From contig NC_080581.1 in the NCBI RefSeq assembly GCF_029962835.1, forward strand, positions 26,178,001 through 26,242,000: a DNA stretch of 64,000 nucleotides, read 5' to 3'. The translations under genes and the position numbers were made by a program. Below the pieces are notes generated by a model. That model worked only from the letters and a program-made list of their open reading frames with translations, had not been told where the DNA came from and searched no databases. This DNA comes from Magnolia sinica (taxonomy: Eukaryota > Streptophyta > Magnoliopsida > Magnoliales > Magnoliaceae). Shown here piece after piece: positions 34,700 to 45,040 of the stretch. Position 1 is the stretch's first letter, and each line of letters begins with the position of its first letter.

Positions 34700-34925
34700 T
34701 TATTAGCTAATTTAGGGATTTAAGGATTTAGGGATTTGGGGATTTAGGGATTTAGGGATTTATTAGCTAATTTAGGTGTTTAAGGATTTAGGGAATTGGG
34801 GATTTAGGGATTTGGGGATTTAGGGATTTAGGGATTTGGGGATTTAGGGATTTGGGGATTTGGGGATTTGGGGATTTGGAGATTTAGGGATTTGGGGATT
34901 TAGGGATTTGGGGATTTAGGGCATG
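34700..34925. repeat. GATTTAGG/GATTTGGG minisatellite
   Basis: About 28 tandem 8-bp units alternating GATTTAGG and GATTTGGG. This resembles, but is not, the plant telomere heptamer TTTAGGG. Confidence 0.9.
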
Positions 34926-36207
34926 TTTGGGCAGTGGGAGGTGGGAGCCACCTAGACGTGTATGGTTTGGTGGGCCGTCCATTTGGATAGCAAGGTCCAC
35001 CTTATGTGCGGCCCGCCTGATTTATGTGTGGGTTGCACCCAAATAGGGTAAGAGTGGTTGCTTGGGCGGCCATGATTATCTAGGGTTTCCATCATTACTT
35101 TTGTAATCTAGGGTTTCGATCATTCCTTTTGCAAATCAACGGTTTTTGTTGCTGTTTTACATTTTCTTCTACCATTCAGTGCAGATCGTGGCTATGAATT
35201 TTGTATCTGATGTTATTTTTTCCGGTTGTTTTGGATTTGTTTTTGGATCTAGTACTGTGTATTGAGATCTATGATATTATTCCCTAATGTTCTTTTTGTA
35301 GATCTGTTACTCGTTTTATGATATTAGTTTATGTTTCTCGTAGATCTGATTGTTTTGGAGAGAGATTGGCTTCGTTGAGCTTGTTTGTATCTTTCTAGAT
35401 CTAATTTTACACAGTACTGTATTCAGATGCTTCTTGTGAGGTGGTGAGATTGGGCAGATTGATGTTGTGTCATTTGGTTGGAGGATTTGGTTTTGAGATT
35501 TCTCCCATTTTTTTTGGTAGATGTCTTTTCCCAGATCACAAGTGGGATGGGTGAGAATTGGATTTCTTTTTTCCTGATTTCAAGTAGGGACAGAATTCCA
35601 ATGGGGAGTGCCTCATTTGGTTGCGTTTCTAGCTCTGCAAGGAATTGATCCTGGTTAGGAATGCCTTTGGAATGGACTATTGTGTAGTTTAATGAGGTTT
35701 GTGGGGCTAGATTTTTTCATGCTTTGCATAAGGGTGCATATGATGATGCGGTGGTGATGATGGAAAAAAAATACTAATATTAATTCTCATAGATGTAGTG
35801 AAGTAATCTATGTGCCTGTGGTCCTCTATCAGAATTCTAGTAATAGTTTTCCTTACTTGCATATATATGTTGTTGGATGTACTTGAGTAAAAATAATTTT
35901 AATGAGTTGCATGTAGTGATATATGTGCCAGGCCATGGAATTCAAGTAATACATTTGCTTACATATGTTGCAATATTATCAAAGCTGTAGTTCTTCAAAT
36001 TTCAGATACTTTAGGGACCGATTAGATACTTGGAAATTATTGAATCGGAAATTAGAGCAACATAGAAAACCCGAAAACCAACATACAAAGTCATAAAAAG
36101 GAAATGAAATGAATTTTATGTTTGTTGAATCGTGAATGAAAATCCTTCCTAATGTGTAGGTGCTTGTTTATTTGTCTTATTTAACATTGCCTCTTTCTTT
36201 CTGCTAG
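34926..36207. other. No recognised gene; intron/leader-like sequence
   Basis: T-rich sequence reminiscent of a plant 5' leader intron (35080-35560), then AT-rich text. No open frame is supported. Confidence 0.3.
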
Positions 36208-36826
36208 GATTGTTTCAATCTTATAGTTGAAAAAACAGGTCGTGATCTGATCCCTGCTATGGTCTATGGGTAAGTCATGGACATTGTTCATTTGAATTTT
36301 GTACAAATGAATTGATTGTCTGCTGGCAAGGGTGCGAATGTGAATAACTAAACACCGGCCCATATAAGGACACAAGTGATCCCAATTGCATGCGGGCATG
36401 AATGACTGTATTTATTACTATTATCATTATTTTGTTTTAGTGTGAGGCATAAATTGCCGATTCCTTATATCCTTTTCTTCTCCGCCTTTATGATTTATAT
36501 CTTATATAGCATCCCACATTGTTGTGGTTTCTTAAATATTTTGCAGAAGAAATGTAGCGGGTCAAGAATTTGGTGGGATGTATTGTGCAATTTTAACTGT
36601 AAAGTAAGAACTTGCATCTTTAAGCCAAAATATAATTTTGCAGAAGATTCAAACTTTCACATTCGTATCTCTTTGCAGTTTTTGTATTCCAGATCATAAT
36701 TGTTTTGATACTTGCATTTTAAATCAATGCAGTTCAGATGTTGTATCAGCTGGAATCCTTAGAATATTTGGTTAGGATGTTGCTGAACTTCCTTTGGTCG
36801 CTACAAGTAAAGAAAGCCAAGGAAAG
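36208..36826 (+). pseudogene. PHD-finger/GNAT (IDM1-like) acetyltransferase, three-exon fragment
   Basis: Exon 1 (36208-36269) encodes DCFNLIVEKTGRDLIPAMVY and ends at GTAAGT. Exon 2 (36547-36603) encodes RNVAGQEFGGMYCAILTV. Exon 3 (36733-36826) encodes SDVVSAGILRIFG, a TAG stop (36773-36775), then DVAELPLVATSKESQGK and a GT donor. This is the GNAT acetyltransferase part of plant PHD-finger proteins of the IDM1 class, where 'RDLIPAMVYGRN..GQEFGGMYCA' and 'SAGILRIFGQ..AELPLVATS' are conserved. The upstream PHD and Tify-like parts are missing. The stop and the fragmentary extent show it is not functional. Confidence 0.82.
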
Positions 36827-37099
36827 GTAATGCATTCAAGTTGAAAAGTAAAAGCTGATTGCGATGCACTTGGTTTTTTTTTACAGGCATTGTTTTTTTT
36901 TAGATTTTTTCTTATGCTTATGATTTCCATGCGCTTTTGAGATTAGTTTTCCACTCTTTCTTTTTCTTTTTTTTAGTGTTTTTTCTTATCCTTATGATTT
37001 CTATGTGCTTTGCATAAGGGTGCATTTGCTTGCATATGTTGATGCAAAAGTAATTAGGATAAACTTCTTTCTGACTATCCTTTGTTTATTGTAATTAAG

Positions 37100-37198
37100 G
37101 AGTATCTAAGCAATCCTGTGCAAGTAAAGGTGGGAAAAGTAAGTAGCCCGACAACAAATGTATCTCAAATTTTGGAGAAGGTTACTGAAAGCGAGAAG
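37100..37198 (+). pseudogene. DEAD-box RNA helicase exon fragment
   Basis: Between an AG and a GT the frame reads EYLSNPVQVKVGKVSSPTTN followed by VSQILEKVTESEK. This is the linker between the two RecA lobes of a plant DEAD-box ATP-dependent RNA helicase (..YL.NPVQVKVGKVSSPTANVSQ.LEKV.E.EK..). No DEAD or HRIGR motif is present. It is downstream of, and co-oriented with, the GNAT fragment. Confidence 0.75.
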
Positions 37199-37386
37199 GT
37201 TAGCTTATCTGGAAACTTATGTGAAAAGTAACGTAAGCTTGAAATTTTATTTTCTGAATTAGTGCTTGAATATTGATAATCGTATTTGAAAGTTAGATAA
37301 TTAGTTACTTGTTTGAGGATGATGAATGTTTCAATTTCTTGGATGGATGATGAATGTATTTGCGAATGTAAATGAAAATAAAGAAC

Positions 37387-37390
<4 letters not shown>

Positions 37391-37429
<39 letters not shown>
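37391..37429. repeat. (TA)n microsatellite
   Basis: About 19 TA units. Confidence 0.9.
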
Positions 37430-37432
<3 letters not shown>

Positions 37433-37862
37433 CAATGGAGGATACCTTGTTTAGGGGGACATGAAATTCTTGTAGCTTATGGGATGGTGCCCCAATATTA
37501 GTTGTATGTTACTAGCATGTAGTAGATAATACTAGGTTCAATAGTAGATAATACTAGAGAATACCTAAACTCGATGTGCGTCATAAGAATAGTTCTATAA
37601 TCCAAAACCTATGTAGCTACCGATTCATTGTGTCCTAGTAACAGTGTTCTTTCTTCTGTCAGCGACATTCTTAAACCCCTTTTCTTGAATAGATAATGAG
37701 TGTGACAAGATCACACCATTTTCTGGAAAAAAAAGTGGTTTCTGGCAGTGTTCAACACTCATGTCAGACATTGACATGGCTGTGAGGGAAAAGAAAATTC
37801 AATTTATATTTTATTCTATTATTTCAGAAGCATTTATGTAGTATTTATAGGGCTAGTGCATT

Positions 37863-40800
37863 TGTAACGCCCTGAAATTCGGGGGTCGAGCATATCTCAG
37901 CTCCCGAGTTTCAAAACATCACTTATGCAACATATTGAATGATGGATGTATGTTGTCTGTATGAGTGCATAAAACATTGAATAGATTAAGCCAAACTGCA
38001 AACATAATTCAGGGATAAGTGAAAGACGCAAGCGGAAGACTTAAAGAAATATATGTGTACATGTGCAAGTCCCTGTAATATATATACTCTGCCAGGTCAT
38101 AATTACAAGTATTGTTTTCAAAATATAAGTATCAAAATAACATCATCTATTACAATTACAAAGAAAACCCAGAATCCCCGCATATCAGGACATGGCTCAC
38201 ATGAACCCGCCTGAGAACTGCATAAAAGAAAACGTGACCTCATCATCCTCATACTCCTGTTCTACCTCAGGGGTCACGTCAACATCTGCATCTAAGACAG
38301 AGTCTGGTTAGTATTGAAACACCGTCTCAGAATGTGGGAGTGAGTGATCAACTCAGTGGAACTATACAGTAAAAGTTAACATGTTATCAATCAATCAAGC
38401 AGTAATGATAAGGTAAAACAATCAAACACGTCCTAACTACTCTTGTTAATGCAAGGATGTATGTAGGAATGGTGCATGCTCTCGCCTGCACTCCCTCAGC
38501 GTCTTCATCTTATGGTACGCATGACAACCTTCCGCAGTGCCAACAACTCCAACGCACATGCAATGCGGTCAATGAACATGATTACCAAGTTGTTATTAGT
38601 CCTTTTCATATAAAAGGATTGGGAAGCTAAGGTACCTTCCTCATATCACTTTCCAAAGAGTGATCCATTCTAAGGTCGTCAGTCCTAGACAATCTCATAC
38701 GATCATATGGCTTTAAGTCGCTACAAAGGGCTCGTCACCAATCAATGTATGCATATCATACCTCAGTTAGTACCCTAAGGCTCGTCGCCTCAATGCAGTA
38801 TCAAGGTAAGCTCGAGGGTACTACAAAGGGCTCGTCACCAATCAATGTAGGCTGACAGCACGAATATAGTGTCCCATACCACCATAATCGGCTCACGAGT
38901 CTGAATTGCTCACTGGTCACTACGGGGAGGCTCATCACCCCAGCGTAGGCCGACAGCTCGACCACGGTGTCCCATACCACCATGCCCGGCTCATGAGTCT
39001 TAGCGGATCAAGGTACAATGGTTAACAGAATTGCATTGGTAAGTTTGGTACCCTAGATTCAAGCATTAGCGTTCATACATGGTGTACATCCACCGGGACA
39101 ATCGGGTTACTTGACGAACTCGACTAGCACGAGCGTACGTTAAGTTGAACGACATAGAGTGCGCAAACACTCCGTGTGGCCAAACCACTACCGACAACCC
39201 TAATACAACTCGGGTTCGTCAAACACATCTTACGTGGTGAAAACAACCTCGGCCACAAACTCAAGGATTGTTACCGATTTCCTGGACTATTCCATAGTCC
39301 CAAACACATTCAATTATAACAGATATTCATATCAACAATTTAGAACAGAAATGGAACAACAATTCGAATCATATAATATGGAAGCATGTGATGAAGATCA
39401 ACTTAACATGGATTGTCACATAAGTAGTACTTGAGTTAAACAACAAAGAATGTAAATAGCATGTAGGAAATCATACACATCAATAGGGTAGTTGAGAATC
39501 TCTTCTCAACGTCCATAAATAGGTTAATATAATACACACTTAACTATTCAGACATTTCTACAAACACTTAGACTACATAGTCCCACATACATGACGTATG
39601 TTGGTGATAACACACATTTGGACAATTACTTTCACCAAGGAGTTGACACAAATACAACTAGCACAAGTACACGACAATTAATCATGGCAATCACATGTTC
39701 ATGTTTTATACATATACGATACTTCCTACATATACATAGAATACACAAATCTTAATATAACTCATATATATCAAGAATGCAAAATAAACATCATAGTTGG
39801 CATGTGAAATTGCATCCACAACAATAATAAACCATTACCCAACATTGAAAGCCTTGAAAACCATAACCTATACGAATATAGTCTGCACCTTAAACCAGAA
39901 AAACACAATAGATCTGATTCAGACGATATGTCTTCGTCAACGGTGACTTGAAAACCTAAGGCATGAATAGAAATGAGCTACATCAACACTAAGACAAGTC
40001 TAAGCTCTAAAATAGACTAGGGTTTGATTAACTTACCCAAGAATGAACTTAGAATCGCCGGAATAATGATTCAAAAGTGATGGTTTAGGTATGTAGAATA
40101 GCAGGAAAGAATCTCAAGTTGATTCATTAGCTTCTCTCTCACTTTCTCTCTCTTTTCTTCTCTCTTTCTTAGCTAGGGTTAGAAAATTCGTATGGAATAG
40201 AGAGTGAGGATTTAAGGTCTTTATATAGGCCTAACATTGATGAAAATAGCCCCAGGGCCAAGGTATACTTGGGTTATAACCAAATCAGGCCTATTTCGAT
40301 CCAACGGAACACTTCTGGTGGTCCTTTCTCCACGTGCTGTTGGACTTAAGCTCACTGAACATGGATCTAGGTTAGGCTGAATTTTCATACTGATTGGATT
40401 TACAGATCAACCGTGGCGAACCACTCTTAATTCAACGGTCACCAAAACTCGATCAGGTCCACCGGCACTATGACATGCCAGGGCCATCTTCCCTGATCCG
40501 AGGGTGAAATTGAGTCAGAATCCAATAGTCAGAAAGCTTAGAATCGGCGTGCAAACGACACGACTCAGATTTCATAAATTATATTTCATTTCTCAGCTTT
40601 CTCACACTCTTTACTCCGGACTCAAGCAAATCGACCCAAGACATCATTTGTTCTTGATTTTTGAGGTGATGGTCAAGTCCAACAAGATGACCAAAATTGT
40701 CTAAGATCGACATTATCGGACTTTCGACGCGTGGTCCAGGTCTGATACAAAGTTTTCAAGTACTCCCGAGAGCAACTGGATTTAGTGTTGAATCCTAGAT

Positions 40801-40976
40801 TTCGGGGTAACATAGCGCTAAGGATTCTACAGGTTTTGAGTCCTGCAGATCGAATTTAAAGTGATTGATACTAATTTCACAAGCAATTGAGTTTAACGCT
40901 AATTAACCCACACATAACTTCTAAGGAATTCGAGGCGGTACTCGAGTCTTGGCACGAAATTTTCCGGGTCATTACA
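37863..40976 (-). mobile_element. Solo LTR, 3.1 kb, gypsy type
   Basis: On the plus strand it runs from TGTAACGCCCTGAAATTCGG to TTTTCCGGGTCATTACA, with TG..CA ends and a perfect 5-bp duplication GCATT (37858-37862 and 40977-40981). The minus orientation is inferred by analogy to the giant LTR (both end ..GGCG(T/G)(T/G)ACA on that strand) and from a TATA box on the minus strand. A local repeat CTACAAAGGGCTCGTCACCA occurs near 38720 and 38820. It has no coding content. It sits between captured exon fragments and splits their host region. Confidence 0.88.
40221..40227 (-). promoter_or_regulatory. Candidate LTR TATA box
   Basis: The minus strand reads GCCTATATAAAGACC about 750 bp into the LTR, a plausible core promoter position. 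There is no other evidence. Confidence 0.4.
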
Positions 40977-40981
40977 GCATT

Positions 40982-41507
40982 TCTTTTTGTTTAGATATAC
41001 TAGTCTATCTTATGCATCTGCAAGCTAAATAAACTTTTATGTAATAAAACATTTTTTTATTTATATTATATCTCTACAAATGTGATGGCATGTCAGGTTT
41101 TCCAACATCTTTTGACTGAATACCCATGTTTATATATACAAGTCTATCTTATGCTCATGCGCTGCTTTCAAACTGCAGTGCTATAGATTTTGTTGCTTTA
41201 TATCAGACTATAAATATCTACTTAACTAACTTGTGTGTGTTGCTGGATAGAGGAATGTTAATTCCATACAGCTTATTGAAAGCGCGAACGTCATCTCTGT
41301 ATGGTAGGTGGCTCCATCTGTAATACAGATCTTGACGGAAGAAATTAGTAAACCCTCTGACCATGCATGCAACATGTCAACATTTTATGGGGATTGAGTG
41401 GCGGCGACAACACTCAAACATGAATCTGAGAGTATCCACATGTTAAGAGGACCGCAAAGAGTCCAATCATCTAAATCTACTTCCGGAATCATGAATCAAA
41501 TCTTTTT
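40982..41507. other. No recognised gene
   Basis: AT-rich sequence between the solo LTR and the gypsy RT relic. No supported features. Confidence 0.3.
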
Positions 41508-41908
41508 TTACAATCCGACAATAGGAGCATTCTTCATACCAGCATTACACATTGCATTATGAGCAAAGCAACCCCCCAATCTGCTATTCAAGTAGTCTCG
41601 ACGTTTGTCTCCTCCCTCTGCAATCTCTACCTGATGGTATCCGAAGAAACCATCTGTAAAAGGCTACACTCTTCCGTATCTGGCCCCCCATATTTCTTTC
41701 GTAAATGATGTGGGAAGGGGATCTCGCATACATCATGGAGCATGATGAAGTCTATGCCCTTCTTCCATCTACCATTCCTCTTGATAGAGATGATGATGGG
41801 AGTAACCCACTCAGATTCTATGATGGGGGAGACAATTGTAACCATGTGGAAGTCCTCGCACTGCACAGAATGGATTGGTGGGGGTCCAAAATCAAGGTGG
41901 TTGGACAA
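41508..41908 (-). pseudogene. Ty3/gypsy reverse transcriptase relic
   Basis: The minus strand reads IIESEWVTPIIISIKRNGRW, KKGIDF, then after a frameshift near 41655 FTDGFFGYHQVEIAE, and CFAHNAMCNAGMKNAP before a stop. These follow gypsy RT motifs in order: 'SEWVSPI..V.KKNG.WR.CIDY', '(M/F)DGFSGY.QV.IA', 'CFAYNVMPFGLKNAP'. The domain's active-site YVDD lies beyond the break and is absent. Confidence 0.72.
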
Positions 41909-42180
41909 ATTATAACCATTTGATTGGAGTAGGCCATGTCTAACTTTGTTTTTTGGAGTTCCAAGTGTATATTTCTCCTCAAAATTGTAGGGCTAAGGAT
42001 TATACTGCAGTAGAACAACCTATGGAAGCATTCACGAATATCCTTTTCTTATCTGGAACTACAGGTAAACTTGAAACCTTTTAACTGAAACATCTCAAAG
42101 ATCTTGATGTTTCATCTTGCATATTTCATGCAAATTTCAATTTTTTTTAATGCAAAACACTACTTGGTTTTCTCAAGGGG

Positions 42181-42298
42181 TCGAAGTGGACAATGATCAC
42201 CTGCAAGATCCCGGCTACAAAGAGGTCTATGGAACGCTTCTTGTTTCACGTTAAGGCTCTCCTTCACAACACATCAAATGGGGAAACTTTTTGGATGG
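42181..42298 (+). pseudogene. FANCD2: Fanconi anaemia FANCD2-like exon fragment
   Basis: The frame reads SKWTMITCKIPATKRSMERF, LFHVKALLHNTSNGETFWM and meets a GT donor. It resembles the C-terminal part of plant FANCD2 (..K.P.TKR..ERFLFRVKA.LH....G..F.MGNLKHKDL..), a DNA cross-link repair scaffold. This is from memory, so the assignment is moderate. Some 39 of about 1400 residues are present. Confidence 0.6.
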
Positions 42299-42577
42299 GT
42301 GTGTTATATCTTAAACAGCTCATTGTTTTTGAATAGATTGGTATCTTCAATGCCATGTGACATGTCTATTATTGGAACTTTTGTAAGGTGCATGCATACA
42401 AGGCACGAATTAGGGGTTTTCTCCTAATAGTTGTGGTGTTGTGTCACTTCAGGGGGAGTTAACTAGATAAGTTTATATTTTTCTTTTGGTTGTATTTGAG
42501 TGTTTAATTACCTGCTTGCCTTCTTTTCTTTTCTTCTTTCTTTCTTTCTTTTAATTGTAATTCTCTAACTGTTTTAG

Positions 42578-42630
42578 ATCAATAAGGGACGTCCCTGCAT
42601 TCAAGGAACGGTTTCAACATGACAATGACG
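42578..42630 (+). pseudogene. Exon-like fragment, unidentified
   Basis: Between TTTTAG and GTAAGC the sequence is open for SIRDVPAFKERFQHDND. I do not recognise the source. It may belong to the same donor as the preceding fragment or to another gene. The telomere-like array begins right after it. Confidence 0.3.
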
Positions 42631-42639
42631 GTAAGCTTA

Positions 42640-43318
42640 ACTCTAAATATCACCTTTATAATGACAGTAAGCTTAACCTATTCTCAATTCCCTAAAGCTA
42701 TAACCTATAACATATAACCTATAACCTAAACATAAACCTAAACCTATAACCTAAACCTTAACCTATAACCTATAAGATATAACCGAAACTTATAACCTAT
42801 AACCTAACCTTAACCTAAACCTATAACCTAAACCTATAAGTTAAAACCTAAACCTAAACCTAAAACCTAAATGTATTCTCAAATCCCTAAACCTAAACCT
42901 ACACCTAATCCTAATCTCAACTCCTTAACCTAAACCTAAACTTGAAAACCCAAACCTAAACCCGATTCTGAACCTAAACCCAAATTCCTAAACCTAAACC
43001 TTAACCTATTCTCAATTCCCTAAAGCTATAACTTATAACCTAAACCTAAACCTATAACCTAAAACCTATACCTAAACCGAAAACCTAAATGTATTCTAAA
43101 ATCCCGAAACCTAAACCTACACCTAATCTTAATCTCAACTCTCTAACCTAAACCTAAACCTGAACTTGAAAACCCAAACCTAAATCCTATCCCGAACCCG
43201 AACCCGAACCAGATTTCCTAAACCTAAACCTTAGCCTATTCTCAATTCCCTAAAGCTATAACCTGTAACCTAAACTTAAACCTAAACCTAAACCTAAACT
43301 TAAACCTAAACCTCTTGT
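42640..43318. repeat. Degenerate telomere-like array, part 1
   Basis: Mostly CCTAAA/CCTATAA units (complement TTTAGG/TTATAGG) with marker phrases such as TGTATTCTCAAATCCC and CTTGAAAACCCAAACC repeating about every 220-250 bp. The canonical plant CCCTAAA heptamer is rare. Confidence 0.85.
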
Positions 43319-44430
43319 GGTGTGTCCAACTTGAGCTTTTGATCTACCTCATTTTTGGGCTCATGTTTTGACATGAGCTGAGCAATGGCTTCCAAGTGAC
43401 CATCATCTTCCAAATGTAAATTGGGTTTCAATCAAGTGCATTCAAACCACATGATTTGATTTTTCAACGATTGGACTGTTAACAACCACCAGGATGGATG
43501 TGCTTGTTTTTAAATAAACTGGGTCCAGCTCCATGGGTAAGTGGTAGACAGACTCTACTTCAACACTGAGATCATGGGATTGAGTGCCCATGTGGTGTGA
43601 GTGGGTGTGAGTGTGGTGTGGGTGTGTAAAAATAAATAAATTTACATGATACATGTAGTAGAAAATCATCTTCCTTTAAATCCCTCTCTTTGCACAAAAA
43701 GTGTTCATCTTGGGTTGCGCCTTGGATCTTAATTTCTCGGGCGTGTATTCAGATGAAAAGTGAATTTGATTTTGGGAATGTGTTGTTCTATTAAGAATTT
43801 TAGCTATGATTATGGTTCAGTTATCGAAGAAAGCATCAGATTTTATTCTTACAGGTAGTTTTTGAAGTTGGTATTTTACATACCCTCAACCATGAAACAT
43901 ACTTAAGATTTTAGATTGGTCGAAAACCCTTTTATAGACTGGTAGGCCATACATTTTCTTTGTAGACATTTAGACCCTATATTTTGAACTAGTAGATGCT
44001 ACCTATGGAGTGGTAGAGCCTTCATTTGGATTAGTAGGTCCTATCTTTTGGGAATAATAGACCCTCTCATAGGACTGGTATACATTTACATTCGACTGAC
44101 AATCCCTCCATTTTGACTAGTTGACTTGTTGTTTAATTGGTAGAGGATCCATCTAGAATATGCATTGATTGTGTATTTGAATTTTTTTTAATGCACCAAC
44201 CAGAAATGATTTGAGACGACGTTCAATGATACTTTGTTAAATATGAAATTTATGACCTTTAGTAACTTGGTTAATTAAAAAAAAACTATGTAGTGGCTTG
44301 ATCCTAATCTGACTTTTTGGGTATGTAGGCAGCCGTTCGTAATATACTAGAATATCGGTCCAGCCACAAATCTTTTTTCTCCTTTGAATTGTAACAGACT
44401 GTATCAGTTGCATTTTTATCTGTCATACAA
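43319..44430. other. No recognised gene; simple and tandem repeats
   Basis: Starts with a dispersed-repeat tail (GTGTCCAACTTGAGCTTTTG), then a GTGTG-rich tract (43595-43625). A loose tandem repeat (43920-44160) follows, of ACTGGTAGACCCTA type with a period of 30-40 bp. Confidence 0.45.
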
Positions 44431-44492
44431 GTTGTGGCTATCAAAGATATATTATCACTTCCTTATAGGGAAACATTTAATGATGTGTATAG
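44431..44492 (+). pseudogene. MAP kinase (MPK4-like) exon fragment
   Basis: The frame reads VVAIKDILSLPYRETFNDVY and then an AG|GTAAAT donor. 'VIAIKDI..PPQRE.FNDVYIVYELMD' is a conserved stretch of plant MAP kinases just before the hinge. Only about 20 residues remain, with no catalytic motif. A second open, splice-bordered piece follows at 44560-44644 (VAIESVGRLWLMDKGMSNQQ), which I cannot identify. Confidence 0.55.
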
Positions 44493-44693
44493 GTAAATTC
44501 ATTTTTTCTTGTTCCTTATATTGTTTCCTAGTTATATTTGTGTTGGTTTCAGAGTACAGGTAGCAATAGAAAGTGTTGGTCGATTGTGGCTTATGGACAA
44601 AGGGATGAGTAACCAACAATACGAATATGGGAGGCCTTCCCCAGGTATCCAGATATTTTTAGATATAATTATGTTGTTTTTAAATGTATTAGC

Positions 44694-45030
44694 TTGAAAT
44701 TGATGGAGCAGACCCGGATGTGCGTTGGAGCTATCCGGATGTAAAGTGGGGGTCCCTAGAAGGTGGGAACCGCTGTGATGACCATGACGAAGCTGTCCAT
44801 TTCCTATGGACAGCAATGGAGTGGCCTAGCCATTTGGACATGCCATGTTTATGTATTTACTCGAAATTGATGGAGCAGACCCAGATGTGCGTCGGAGCTA
44901 TCCGGATGTTGAGCGGGGGTCCCTGAAAGATGGGAACCGCTGTTATGATTATGATGAAGCTGTCCATTTTCTATAGACAGCATTGGAAGGGCCTGGCCAA
45001 TTGAAGCAGGCCGTGTTTATATCTGTATTT
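44694..45030. repeat. Tandem duplication, 167-bp unit
   Basis: GAAATTGATGGAGCAGACCC..AGCTATCCGGATGT..GGGGGTCCCT..GGGAACCGCTGT..GAAGCTGTCCATTT occurs twice (from 44694 and 44861). The copies differ by about 15-20%. Confidence 0.85.
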
Positions 45031-45040
45031 GTAGGGACCA

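Noticed and set aside
43595..43640. GTGTGGGTGTG tract as a regulatory site
   Set aside because: It is a simple repeat in an unannotated stretch with nothing else in support.
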